A DNA stretch of 64,000 nt, from positions 1 through 64,000 of the forward strand of contig NZ_CP109496.1 of the NCBI RefSeq assembly GCF_036231355.1, in the 5' to 3' direction. Shown here one piece after another: positions 41,227 through 49,178 of this stretch (position 1 is the first letter of the stretch; each line of letters opens with the position of its first letter). Made by a program: the position numbers and the translations under genes. The notes under the pieces are model-generated. The model searched no databases, was not told the DNA's origin, and saw nothing but the letters and a program-made list of their open reading frames with translations. Source of the DNA: Streptomyces sp. NBC_01431. GTDB lineage: Bacteria > Actinomycetota > Actinomycetes > Streptomycetales > Streptomycetaceae.

Positions 41227-41421
41227 ATGAATCCCCCGGAGATAGTCCTGACGGGGCCCTGGCCAGTGCTTGGCGCGATCGTCACCGTCCTGGCTCCCAT
41301 TCTCGTGCGATCCATCGTTCGAGAGCGGACACTCAATCGTGCACTGCGAGATGTCCCGCCCAAGGACCGGGCTGACATCATTCGAGCACTCGGAGACTAT
41401 TGGCGCCGTTGGCCCAAGTGA
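41227..41421 (+). CDS. Single-TM small protein, 64 aa
   Basis: ATG 41227 (site AGGGAACAAGC) gives MNPPEIVLTGPWPVLGAIVT then VLAPILVRSIVRERTLNRAL and RDVPPKDRADIIRALGDYWR. One hydrophobic segment (about residues 11-28) is followed by a basic, cytoplasmic helical tail. A perfect terminator follows 8 bases after the stop, so it is an independent monocistronic unit. Function unknown. Confidence 0.6.
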   Translation: MNPPEIVLTGPWPVLGAIVTVLAPILVRSIVRERTLNRALRDVPPKDRADIIRALGDYWRRWPK

Positions 41422-41429
41422 CCCGCCTT

Positions 41430-41465
41430 GTGTGGAAGGCCCCCATGATGGAGGGCCTTCCACAC
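41430..41465 (+). terminator. Terminator of the 64-aa membrane gene
   Basis: GTGTGGAAGGCCC (41430-41442) pairs with GGGCCTTCCACAC (41453-41465), 13 bp over 10 nt. Confidence 0.9.
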
Positions 41466-41993
41466 GTCTCACCCCTCACTCCTGAGTACCAGGAGCACGA
41501 GCGTTAGCCCCTCCGAAAGCCACTGTGCCCCGCGTGATGGGCTTGATGGGGTTCAGGCGGCCTGCCAGTAGGTGAAGCCGAGCGACGTTAGTCCTTCAGA
41601 CCGGCAGAGGTGATCGGAAGCGCCTTTGACCTCGCGGCCCGGGAAACGACAAATTCGAACCAGGTGATTCCGGCTCTAGAGAGACGAAAAAAGCCCCGGC
41701 TGGGGCTTCTCGTTACTCTTGGCGGGCAGTCGCTAACAGTATTCGTACTCTGTTTGACCAGTAATGTCAATGACTAAATAGCCTTTCGGGTGCGCCTACT
41801 CAATGGTCCTCCATCGTTCGGCATGATCCTTCTCCTGATTCCCCGCCAGGAGGAGGATCGGCCGACGGCGCTGAAAGGCGAGTCGACTTCCCTCTGGCTG
41901 GCCTCCAACTAGGGCAGGTCTTTAACGGAGATGGTGCGGCCGAATTGCCCTGGACGCCTAGCCGTGCAACCACAACATTGCTAAGCTCAGTGT
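41466..41993. other. Non-coding stretch with one terminator-like hairpin
   Basis: No credible frame. AGCCCC (41692-41697) pairs with GGGGCT (41702-41707) after an A-run, a minus-strand style terminator with its U-tract. A TTCGAAC-containing stretch near 41654 recalls a tRNA T-loop, but no cloverleaf can be built. Confidence 0.35.
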
Positions 41994-43748
41994 ATGAGTC
42001 TACGAAAGTCGGCTTCAGTTTTCCCTCCAGATGGATCATCGCTGGCGCTGCTGAAGTTGCCGTTTTCATTCACCCAGGACCGTCTTCTAGACACCGATGA
42101 CTTCATGAAGGCAGCCAAGGATCGCGGATATTCGATTGATCTAGCATTGCTGCAAGAGTTTCACCGCAGGAGGTTGTTGCTCCCCCTATACAGGGTTAGC
42201 GACACGCCTGCAGAAGGTCGCAGAGTCGCAGTTGTTGAGGCTGGCGAAAACTTCAATGTCCGGGGCTGGGTGTTCTCGGGAGCGCTTGAAGGTAAGGTCC
42301 GCGATCCCGAAGGTGAGGGATATTCTGCAAGCTGGCCTTATGAGCGACCTCCGGATCAACAGCCGGGCGAATGGTGGAACGGATTCGCCTATTCATCATG
42401 GCAGCTCCTAGATATCGCGGATGCCTTGAGGGAATATGAGTTCATTCGCCGGGGCTTCACGCATGACTCTCGCCTTGAGCGGATGTCGCGTAAGCGAGCA
42501 CGTGCGCGGTCTCTGGTTGCCCTTTCCCCTCGATACCTGCCTGGAATCCTGGGCACAGTTAACATGCCGCCCGGTGGCTCCGGAGATGAGCTGTGGCGAT
42601 TCCGGTCGGAATCTGATGTCTCTGAGCTGCTTCAGCTCGCCGGATTTACTTCCGCTGACCTGCTGAAGGAAGCGGAATCACTACTGGGTGTAGCCCGTAT
42701 TAGAGACCCGCTGAAGGAATGGCTTCCGTTGCTTCGGCACGCGAGCTACAAAGGGTGGTCGCAGATCCAGGGCGTGGCGCATGACTGTATGTGGTACCGA
42801 GTCGCCGCCGAGGTTTTCTTGCGGGCACACGAAGAACTGGCGGCGGCAGGGAAGCTCACTCCGCTGCCGGACATCTCGGGATTTCAGTCTCGAACAGCTC
42901 TACATGATCGCCTAACTCCTCGACATGATGAGGCTGAATCTCTTGAGAGGGCACTCGGCAGCTTTGGGCTCTCTCCCCACCCGAGAGTTTTGTTGCTGGT
43001 CGAGGGCGAAACCGAGCTGTATCACCTGCCACGACTCCTTGCTGAATTCGGCCTTGGCCAGTCACAGCATGTACGGGTTCAACGCGCCAAGGGTTCGAAG
43101 ATCAGTCCAATGCTCATCGCTCGCTATAGCGTGTCGCCTCGCATTGGTAGGCGAGTGAAAGGTTTCTGGCTGCTGGATGCCACCCCGACAGCACTTGTAG
43201 TGGCGATGGACGCTGAAAATAAGTGGGAGACGCCGGAGCAACGCGCGAATGAACGCAGGAAGCTTCAGGAAGCCATCCGAGAGGAGGTTCAATGGCAAGG
43301 CGCGGATATAACCCAAGAAGACTTGGATTTCCTAGTTCGAGTTCACGTGTGGGGTAGCGATAAGTATGAACTTGCGAACTTCTCCGACGATGAGCTCGTT
43401 CCTCAGATTCGAATCATTGCCGAGCAGAAGCAGGACAGCCCCCTCACGGAGAGTTGGGAGCATGAGATCCGAGCTCACCTTCAGGAAGCTCGCGAAAAAC
43501 ATCGAGATATCAAGGTTCCCTTGGGTAAGATGCGACTTGGGGACCCAAAAGTTCAGCTTGCCGAGCTGTTGTGGCCCGTCCTTCTCGCTAAATGCGAACA
43601 GGAACTTGCCGATGGAACGGTCCTGACGCCAGTGCTCAGGGTTGTCCAAGAGGTGTGCGATGTGGTTGCGCGCCTGTCGAGTGGCGGATACGCCCTAAAG
43701 GTTCCAGAAGGTTACGAACCAGCTGAGGTAAGAGGCGCCGCAGAATAG
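41994..43748 (+). CDS. TOPRIM/OLD-like nuclease-domain protein without ATPase
   Basis: This 584-aa protein starts at ATG 41994. Residues 1-325 form an uncharacterised helical domain (YSIDLALLQEFHRRRLLLPL; WWNGFAYSSWQLLDIADALR; WLPLLRHASYKGWSQIQG) with no Walker A. From about 331 comes a TOPRIM-like module: VLLLVEGETELYHLPRLL (acidic E-G-x-x-E at about 336-339), ALVVAMDAENKW (D near 405) and VWGSDKYELANFSDDEL (E-L-x-N near 457), as in OLD-family nucleases where the third motif is ELEN. OLD proteins normally carry an ABC-type ATPase before the TOPRIM; here an unrelated N-terminal domain replaces it. Lower GC than neighbours. Likely a defence nuclease (inference). Confidence 0.6.
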   Translation: MSLRKSASVFPPDGSSLALLKLPFSFTQDRLLDTDDFMKAAKDRGYSIDLALLQEFHRRRLLLPLYRVSDTPAEGRRVAVVEAGENFNVRGWVFSGALEGKVRDPEGEGYSASWPYERPPDQQPGEWWNGFAYSSWQLLDIADALREYEFIRRGFTHDSRLERMSRKRARARSLVALSPRYLPGILGTVNMPPGGSGDELWRFRSESDVSELLQLAGFTSADLLKEAESLLGVARIRDPLKEWLPLLRHASYKGWSQIQGVAHDCMWYRVAAEVFLRAHEELAAAGKLTPLPDISGFQSRTALHDRLTPRHDEAESLERALGSFGLSPHPRVLLLVEGETELYHLPRLLAEFGLGQSQHVRVQRAKGSKISPMLIARYSVSPRIGRRVKGFWLLDATPTALVVAMDAENKWETPEQRANERRKLQEAIREEVQWQGADITQEDLDFLVRVHVWGSDKYELANFSDDELVPQIRIIAEQKQDSPLTESWEHEIRAHLQEAREKHRDIKVPLGKMRLGDPKVQLAELLWPVLLAKCEQELADGTVLTPVLRVVQEVCDVVARLSSGGYALKVPEGYEPAEVRGAAE

Positions 43749-43826
43749 CATTTATTTCGAGCCAGCCCCACTGCAGCGGGTCGGCTAAGTCGGATGCGTG
43801 TCTCCTCGGGAACGACCCTTTTACTC

Positions 43827-43838
43827 TCGTGCACGAGA
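43827..43838. promoter_or_regulatory. Palindrome ahead of the second mini-gene
   Basis: CTCGTGCACGAG is a perfect 12-bp palindrome 9 bases before ATG 43848, followed by AATAAACACT. It occupies the same place as the different palindrome before mini-gene 1. Confidence 0.5.
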
Positions 43839-43847
43839 ATAAACACT

Positions 43848-43955
43848 ATGACAGACCTTATTGGGGAAGAAGTCAAGAGCGGAAGAATGGTTCATGCGGA
43901 GGTAGAGTTGCCCGCCGAGTTGCAGGCTCAACTTGATGCACTGCGGTGGCTTTAG
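43848..43955 (+). CDS. Mini-gene 2, 35-aa acidic peptide
   Basis: ATG 43848 encodes MTDLIGEEVKSGRMVHAEVE, then LPAELQAQLDALRWL, stop at 43953. It is a diverged copy of the peptide at 40164 and is preceded by the same TAAACACT box. It lies 99 bases after the TOPRIM-like gene. See the entry at 40164 for what can be said about function. Confidence 0.6.
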   Translation: MTDLIGEEVKSGRMVHAEVELPAELQAQLDALRWL

Positions 43956-44101
43956 GTCAGCCAGAACATATTTTCGCCCGCATGAAAAAATCTTGCCTTC
44001 GCCAGATAGTGACCGGCCATACAGCACCTGGCGCAGAGATCATTCACGGGGCAATTCTTATAACGGGCCCGGAGAACTACTGACTGGCAAGAGCTCTTGA
44101 C

Positions 44102-44800
44102 TCAATCTGTTTCCCTCCGGTAGCAGTCTGGAGATTTTTTCGAGGAGTGGAACTGTGGCAGGTCGTCGCGGAAAAAGAAGATCTGCCGTTGCTCCGCGCC
44201 GTGGACTTCATCGGCGGCTTTCTTTGAAACAATCAGGCAGAATGTCTTGACCAAAGGGCTGTGATTCTCTGATCGGCTCAACTGGAGCGATCCCTCGTAC
44301 TGGCCAGGTCGGAAGGTCCAGTTGTTGGCCCAGAACACAAGTGTGGGCTGCTGAGGTTTGTCCTGACTGACGATGAATGGGGCGGGATCGCTGGTCCAGT
44401 GATAGTTGACCTGGTCTGAAGTGAAATCGTATGCGTATGTCCCGGTTTCATGCCAGTAGAAAATTGGCTTCCTTGAAGATGAAATCGAGCCCACGGGAGT
44501 CAGTTGCAGATGTGCATCACGAATCAAGTCGACATCCTGGGTTTTGAACCTGGTGGACAGTGTTGGCTGAATCTGGAACGCGGTTCCGCTGTCTACTGGT
44601 CCAGTGCGCAATAGGTGAGGAAATGTCACATCGATTTTGGGCTTCTGTTGGAGTTCGGCAAAGGTGTAGATCGACAGAGTGAGCGCAACAACAGCGGCTA
44701 GTGTGGCAGTCCACTTGTGCACACTGTCGGATCGTGCTCTTCGGGACTCCGCCGCCCTCTCATTCGTGCCGTTCACGCTTCTACTCTCTGCTGAGATCAC
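44102..44800 (-). CDS. Membrane-anchored hypothetical protein, 232 aa
   Basis: GTG 44800 overlaps the stop of the small upstream frame (GTGA). A hydrophobic segment (ATLAAVVALTLSIYTFAEL, about residues 32-50) follows a basic N-terminus. The remaining, presumably external or periplasm-facing, part is beta-rich: PKIDVTFPHLLRTGPVDSGT, DAHLQLTPVGSISSSRKPIF, YWHETGTYAYDFTSDQVNYH, NNWTFRPGQYEGSLQLSRSE. Lower GC. No family recognised; the Ig-like strand pattern suggests a binding domain. Confidence 0.6.
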   Translation of the reverse strand: MISAESRSVNGTNERAAESRRARSDSVHKWTATLAAVVALTLSIYTFAELQQKPKIDVTFPHLLRTGPVDSGTAFQIQPTLSTRFKTQDVDLIRDAHLQLTPVGSISSSRKPIFYWHETGTYAYDFTSDQVNYHWTSDPAPFIVSQDKPQQPTLVFWANNWTFRPGQYEGSLQLSRSENHSPLVKTFCLIVSKKAADEVHGAEQRQIFFFRDDLPQFHSSKKSPDCYRRETD

Positions 44801-44907
44801 AGTCGTCGGTCCAACCACCGACTTCCTACGGGCACCCGCTCGATCGAGTACTCCGAGACTGTCTCCTCACCGTCCGGTCCCGGCCGAAGCACCACTTGAC
44901 TTGTCAT
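44797..44907 (-). CDS. Small frame, 36 aa, coupled to the membrane gene
   Basis: ATG 44907 encodes MTSQVVLRPGPDGEETVSEY then SIERVPVGSRWLDRRL. Its TGA overlaps the GTG of the following gene, which suggests translational coupling. No clear ribosome site, so leaderless translation or a non-functional leader are both possible. Confidence 0.4.
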   Translation of the reverse strand: MTSQVVLRPGPDGEETVSEYSIERVPVGSRWLDRRL

Positions 44908-45208
44908 GCGAGGTGTAAGACAGCTTCTGAAGGCTGAGGTGCCGCCTGTTCGGCGGTCGCAGTCCCGCCGCGCAAGGTCACACCAGGGCCTTCGCCTCAT
45001 CAGTTGCGTGGCCCTACGACGTCGTGCCCCTCTTGGGTCACCATCTCGGGCATGTGCCCCATGAGTCTGTTTCGATGAGTGGTGGCCACCGACCACCAAG
45101 AAGCCGGGCTGCGATGTACCTTGAGGCGGCGCGTTTAAAAAAAAGGAACTGATGGCGTCCTAGCCGCTCCTGGTGGTACCAGCCTCGGCCGCTGGATCAG
45201 GAGACTCA
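44908..45208. other. No supported gene
   Basis: Open frames here are Arg-rich and lack starts. An A-run (about 45136-45143) precedes a possible 3-codon mini-frame (ATG GCG TCC TAG) that is probably chance. Confidence 0.35.
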
Positions 45209-45886
45209 GTGCCAGGCAAGAAATACCGTCGCTGGGGATCGGGCAGAGTGCCCTTCGCGCTAGCTCTGCTCTGCGCCGGCGCCACCGTTCTCTCCAGTTG
45301 CTCTTCAACTGACAACCAACCACCCGAGCCACGGTCGTCCTCGTCGAGCGGCACGTCGAGCGGCACGTCGAGCGGCACGTCGACGGCTACGAGCGATGAG
45401 CAGAAGCGAAAGCAAGAAGAGAGAGAGAAGGGCAAGGGGGACTTCAGCCACGCGGGCCGTCTGTCTGACGGCTTCAGTGGGGTATGGCCGTTCAACTACA
45501 CCAAGGGCGTGACCAACCCATCGACGAAACAGTACGCGGGGACGATCAGCGTCGTCGACTGCACCCCGGGTGAGACGAGCAGAGCCGCCATTCCACCGAG
45601 CCAGACCGTCACCGTCCCGCCTCAGCAGACCGTCAAGGCGGAGTTCAGTTTCTCGGATAAAGGCGTGAACTCCACCAGAGCGACCCGCCTGCTTTGCGTG
45701 ACCTTGAGTGACAACGGCAGCGTCAGGGAGAAGGCTACTGATGAGATCGATGCGCAGGTCGCACCACAACCCCAGCCAGACACGACCGGACCGAGCCCGA
45801 ATCCCACGCCGGTAACGCCGACACCTACAGAGGACCGGACACCCCCGCAAGAGCCCCAGCCCGACCTGTCCCACGGCGGTAGCTGA
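45209..45886 (+). CDS. Probable lipoprotein, 225 aa
   Basis: GTG 45209 follows AGGAG. The N-terminus PGKKYRRWGSGRVPFALALL, then CAGATVLSSCSSTD, has a signal sequence with a lipobox (LSSC, Cys about 31). A Ser/Thr/Gly linker (SGTSSGTSSGTST) is encoded by three tandem copies of a 12-bp unit. The folded part (SGVWPFNYTKGVTNPSTKQY, AGTISVVDCTPGETSR, TRATRLLCVTLSDNGSVR) has a Cys pair, and the end is a Pro/Thr cell-wall-spanning tail. It is cotranscribed with the next membrane gene. Confidence 0.65.
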   Translation: MPGKKYRRWGSGRVPFALALLCAGATVLSSCSSTDNQPPEPRSSSSSGTSSGTSSGTSTATSDEQKRKQEEREKGKGDFSHAGRLSDGFSGVWPFNYTKGVTNPSTKQYAGTISVVDCTPGETSRAAIPPSQTVTVPPQQTVKAEFSFSDKGVNSTRATRLLCVTLSDNGSVREKATDEIDAQVAPQPQPDTTGPSPNPTPVTPTPTEDRTPPQEPQPDLSHGGS

Positions 45887-45910
45887 GTCCGTACTGAGGA
45901 AGGGGCAGGC

Positions 45911-46780
45911 ATGGCAGATGGCGACCCGGAACCCCGGACACCCCTTTGGGGCAACTGGGTCAGCACTCTGGCCACATTCATTGCGCCAACCACGTTCATC
46001 GGGGCTCTGCTGCTGTACTTCGGCTTCGCCTACACCGACGCGCTCTATGAGTACTTCGGGGTCGATTCCGCAACTCTTGGCTTCTCGACCCAGGACTATG
46101 CGCTCCGCAGCGCAGGGGCGCTGTATGTGCCAGCTGGGACCGCGCTTATTGTCGCGTTGGGAGGTGTGGTGGTGTACTACGCAGCCCGATCCGTCGGAAA
46201 CCGACCCGCGCCACCTCTCCGCGGGATTCGAGTGTTTCCCTACGGATTGTCGGTGTGCGGGGGAATCCTCTTCCTTTTCGGTATGCTGGGCGGCTTCGCC
46301 GTGTGGCCGGCAGGGGCGATGGACACACCGCTTCTGCTGGGCGGAGGCCTTGTGCTGGTGGTGTACGGGAGAGCGCTGTCCTTCAAGCTTGATGGCGCTA
46401 ATTACCCAGCTGCCCGCGAGCGACTGGCGCTTACGCTTGTAGCGGCATTGGTCGCGCTGTCGTCCTTCTGGGCAACCCACGCATATGCCAAGCAACACGG
46501 TCACGACGATGCGAAGTACCTGGCGAACCACCTGTGGCTACGCCCAGGCGTGACGATCGACACCCTCGACCGTCTCCACTTTTCAGATCAGCAGGTACGC
46601 GAAACGGCCTTTCCCGAAGACCCACGCCAACGATTCCGGTTCCGCTACGAGGGCCTACGTCTTCTCGCAGAATCCAAAGGCCGGATGTTCATCATCCCGG
46701 AGAACTGGGAGTCGAACTCTGGGGGCGTTCTCGTGCTTCCGACAGATGCGACTATTCGAGTCACCTTCAGTCCGGGCTGA
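45911..46780 (+). CDS. Multi-TM membrane protein, 289 aa
   Basis: ATG 45911 follows GAGGAAGGGGC. Four to five hydrophobic segments: LATFIAPTTFIGALLLYFGF, AGTALIVALGGVVVYYAA, VCGGILFLFGMLGGFAVWPA, TPLLLGGGLVLVVYG, LTLVAALVALSSFWATHAYA. Between the first two lies YEYFGVDSATLGFSTQDYAL, a motif seen in many Streptomyces membrane proteins of unknown function. The C-terminal 90 residues are soluble. It lies 24 bases after the lipoprotein gene, so the two probably work together at the membrane. Confidence 0.65.
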   Translation: MADGDPEPRTPLWGNWVSTLATFIAPTTFIGALLLYFGFAYTDALYEYFGVDSATLGFSTQDYALRSAGALYVPAGTALIVALGGVVVYYAARSVGNRPAPPLRGIRVFPYGLSVCGGILFLFGMLGGFAVWPAGAMDTPLLLGGGLVLVVYGRALSFKLDGANYPAARERLALTLVAALVALSSFWATHAYAKQHGHDDAKYLANHLWLRPGVTIDTLDRLHFSDQQVRETAFPEDPRQRFRFRYEGLRLLAESKGRMFIIPENWESNSGGVLVLPTDATIRVTFSPG

Positions 46781-46935
46781 TATCGACCGCTCTCGAACGG
46801 CGCTCTCAAAGCGGGTCACTGACGGCGATAAAAACGGACTGCTTTTGTGCCTTTTGCCTGACTCTGGCCTTGTTGATCAAGGTTAGGGCCACGGCCCTGC
46901 GGAATCAGCCGGAGAACCGCCCTACAATCCAACGC

Positions 46936-47265
46936 ATGGCTCAGAAAATCGTAACCATCTACACCGATGACCTCACTGGCGAAGAGACCCAGGAGGCAGC
47001 AACACACACCATCGTTGTCGACGGCGTGGGGTACGAAATCGACCTCGGCCCCGACAGCTACGACAAGCTGCTCGAAGCCATCACCCCCTTCACCAAGGCC
47101 GGTCGCCGCATCAAGGCAGGCCGCATCAAGGCTGCCCCGAAGCCCTCGGGAGGCCGTACCGACACGGCGGCCATCAGGGCCTGGGCTAGGGAGAAGGGCT
47201 ACGACATCAACGACCGCGGTCGAGTGCCGGCTGAGATCCGCGAGGCCTACGACAAGGCCAACTGA
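46936..47265 (+). CDS. lsr2: Lsr2-family nucleoid-associated xenogeneic silencer, copy 2
   Basis: This 109-aa Lsr2 is nearly identical to copy 1 (40534); it has KAGRIKAAP and AWAREKG where copy 1 has D and K. The 45 bases upstream are also almost the same, except that copy 1 has a 14-base insertion (CTGCAAGAGCTA region) before the start. It has the full N-terminal oligomerisation arms and the C-terminal RGR motif. A perfect terminator follows. The near-identity implies recent duplication or gene conversion. Confidence 0.95.
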   Translation: MAQKIVTIYTDDLTGEETQEAATHTIVVDGVGYEIDLGPDSYDKLLEAITPFTKAGRRIKAGRIKAAPKPSGGRTDTAAIRAWAREKGYDINDRGRVPAEIREAYDKAN

Positions 47266-47277
47266 CCGAAGTACACC

Positions 47278-47313
47278 CGCAGGAAGGCCCCCATCCTTGG
47301 GGGCCTTCCTGCG
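47278..47313 (+). terminator. Terminator of lsr2 copy 2
   Basis: CGCAGGAAGGCCCCC (47278-47292) pairs perfectly with GGGGGCCTTCCTGCG (47299-47313), 15 bp over 6 nt. Confidence 0.95.
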
Positions 47314-47359
47314 TCTCAGGCTCATGTTCTCCAGTTGCAAACTTCGCCGTATCCGCTTA

Positions 47360-48225
47360 GACCGTGTCCTATGTGGTGAGGCGGAGGTATCGCTTGTAGC
47401 AGCAGAGGGCGGCGGCGAGTCCGAGGAAGGCCAGGTAGTTGCGGGGGTGGCGTTCGTAACGGGGGCTGAGTCGGCGGTAGCCGCACAGCCAGCTCATGGT
47501 GCGCTCGATCACCCAACGGTGGCGCCCCAGACGCTCGCTGGACTCGATCCCCTTGCGGGCAATACGCACACCGATGCGCTTGCCGCGGACCCATTTCCGC
47601 AGGTCGGGCTGATCGTAAGCCTTGTCGGCGTGGAGCTTGCGGGGTTTGTAGTGCCGGCCGCGTTCGGGGTCGTGTCTCGATTGGAGTCCGGCGATCATGG
47701 GCTTCAGCCCCTGGCAGTCGTGGGTGTTACCACTTGAGATACCGACCACGAGAGGCAGTCCCGACCGGTCGGACAGGACATGCATCTTGGAACCGGGCTT
47801 ACCCCGGTCCACGGGGCTCGGACCTGTGAGTTCACCCCCTTTTTAGCCCGCACGTGGGCGGTGTCGAGTACGACGCGGGAGAGGTCGAGCAGGTCTTTCT
47901 CGGCGAGTCTGTCGAGCACAGCACGGTGCAGCCGGCCCCACACGCCCGCCCGCGACCAGATCAGGAACCGGCGGTGGGCCGTGGACTTCGAGATACCGAA
48001 GCACGGTGGCAGGGCGCGCCAGGCACATCCGCTCACCAGCACGTAGACGATCGCCGCGAACACCGCCTCATCAGGCGTGTCCTGCGTTCCGCCGCCCTGA
48101 GGCCGCACCTTGGACGGCGGAATCAACGGCTTCGCGATCTCCCACAACCCGTCCGGAACAATCCAACTCCACGCCCCCTGCCCCATATTGAGGTCCTACC
48201 CCGCCTCACCACATAGGACACGGTC
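47360..48225. mobile_element. IS5-family insertion sequence (IS427-like), complete
   Basis: The first 25 bases (beginning GACCGTGTCCTATGTGG) are repeated exactly in inverted orientation at the right end (ending CACGGTC at 48225). The target duplication is TTA (47357-47359 and 48226-48228), as expected for this group. It is 866 bp with two overlapping reading frames on the minus strand, joined by a frameshift site. Confidence 0.9.
47369..48186 (-). CDS. IS5-family transposase made by programmed -1 frameshift
   Basis: Frame A (48186 down to 47704) begins MGQGAWSWIVPDGLWEIAKP and contains CAWRALPPCFGISKSTAHRR and the first catalytic Asp (RVVLDTAHVRAKKG). At AAAAAGGGGG (47835-47844) a -1 slip leads to GGELTGPSPVDRGKPGSKMH and frame B (to 47369), with LHADKAYDQPDLRKWVRGKR (second Asp) and HRWVIERTMSWLCGYRRLSP (Glu). 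The A/G slippery run and overlapping frames are typical of this subgroup, so the enzyme is probably functional. Confidence 0.9.
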
Positions 48226-48291
48226 TTAGAGCCCAGTGACTGGCTGGCCGGTGAGAGCCTGGGCGACCTGCCAGAGCTGGGCACCTGACCG

Positions 48292-48510
48292 CTAAGCCGC
48301 CTTGTACCAGTGCGGACGCCCACCGCGCCATTCAATGAGAGGGGAGTCTCCGGCGACCATGTCCTCGGCGGTCGTCTCGTCGATCCCGGCTTGTCGCAGG
48401 AACTCGATGAGGTCGCATTCGGAGTGGGCGAGGCCGAGCACGTGGGCATCCACAGTGACGCGCCGCCCGCCGGTGCCGAGCGGCCGGTGCACGACGATCG
48501 GCGCGGCCAT
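48292..48510 (-). CDS. Small hypothetical protein, 72 aa (paralogue of 29549-29779)
   Basis: ATG 48510 starts AAPIVVHRPLGTGGRRVTVD, then SECDLIEFLRQAGIDETTAE and DSPLIEWRGGRPHWYKAA. It is clearly related to the gene at 29549, which strengthens both calls. It ends a minus-strand series with the following entries. Confidence 0.7.
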   Translation of the reverse strand: MAAPIVVHRPLGTGGRRVTVDAHVLGLAHSECDLIEFLRQAGIDETTAEDMVAGDSPLIEWRGGRPHWYKAA

Positions 48511-48512
48511 GG

Positions 48513-48863
48513 TCACCGCGGGGCGTTCACGGTGACAATGCGCCCGGAAGTGTCAACAGTGGGGGCCACACGCTCCACCTTGTTCGATGCGCTCAAGATG
48601 AGCCAGACGATGCCCCACACCAGGCACGTGAAGACCGTCAGGATTGCGTGCAGAACATGATTCACCGACTTGCCGCGAACCAAGACGGCCTGCGTGTCTG
48701 AGCGGGACTCGATGGGCCATCCCGTGGCAATCCGCTGGTTCACGGCCCAGTCGAGAATCAGAGCCCGCTGAGCGGCGTCAGCCGGCCCCTCCGCCCCGGA
48801 GAAGAATCCGGGAGGAGGCTCGATCGGGTGACCCCACCCTTGGGGTACTTCCTGGGGCTCCAT
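48513..48863 (-). CDS. TM-anchored hypothetical protein, 116 aa
   Basis: ATG 48863 (MEPQEVPQGWGHPIEPPPGF) begins a protein with an N-terminal Pro-rich part, LILDWAVNQRIATGWPIESR, SDTQAVLVRGKSVNHVLHAI, then a hydrophobic segment (LTVFTCLVWGIVWLILSAS, about 82-100) and a short polar end. The layout WxVxxxxxxGWxVExxxxxxAVxxxGxxxNHxLHxxxTxxTxGxWxxVW is known from small actinobacterial and phage membrane proteins of unknown function. It is 2 bases from the next gene (48510). Confidence 0.7.
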   Translation of the reverse strand: MEPQEVPQGWGHPIEPPPGFFSGAEGPADAAQRALILDWAVNQRIATGWPIESRSDTQAVLVRGKSVNHVLHAILTVFTCLVWGIVWLILSASNKVERVAPTVDTSGRIVTVNAPR

Positions 48864-49090
48864 GAGTCCACCATGCGGCCCCTCAGCCACCGGCGCATGC
48901 CCACGGTTTTCTCCAGCCAGCCGAGTCCGGTATCGGGGCGGCAGAACTCGCAGGCGGGGACCCCTTCGGTGAGTGCGCGGAGGGCTTGCTCGCGGGTGAT
49001 TGCCTCGGGCTGGCCGGGGGCCATGCCGCAGCCGCCAACGTGGATGCCTTGGGGGACGGGGCCTTTGCCGCTGCGGACGTGTGCGATCAC
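48758..49090 (-). CDS. DUF6233-like protein, N-terminally short
   Basis: The DUF6233-like block IHVGGCGMAPGQPEAITREQ, ALRALTEGVPACEFCRPDTG and LGWLEKT is present with its Cys residues. In-frame upstream sequence (LPSASAGKQREASQ...PPDW) shows that the family N-terminus extends back to about 49170, but no good start exists there before the stop of the XRE gene, so GTG 49090 is used and the protein may be defective. The C-terminal 40 residues overlap the next gene and are atypical. Confidence 0.55.
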   Translation of the reverse strand: MIAHVRSGKGPVPQGIHVGGCGMAPGQPEAITREQALRALTEGVPACEFCRPDTGLGWLEKTVGMRRWLRGRMVDSWSPRKYPKGGVTRSSLLPDSSPGRRGRLTPLSGL

Positions 49091-49178
49091 CCAGTCTGGG
49101 GGCGGCGGGGGCGGGCAGTGGGCCTGCGAGGCTTCCCGCTGCTTCCCGGCCGAGGCGGACGGCAGGCGCTCGTCAGGC

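Noticed and set aside
41640..41710. TTCGAAC stretch before a terminator, suggesting a tRNA
   Set aside because: No D arm, anticodon arm or acceptor pairing; kept only as non-coding.
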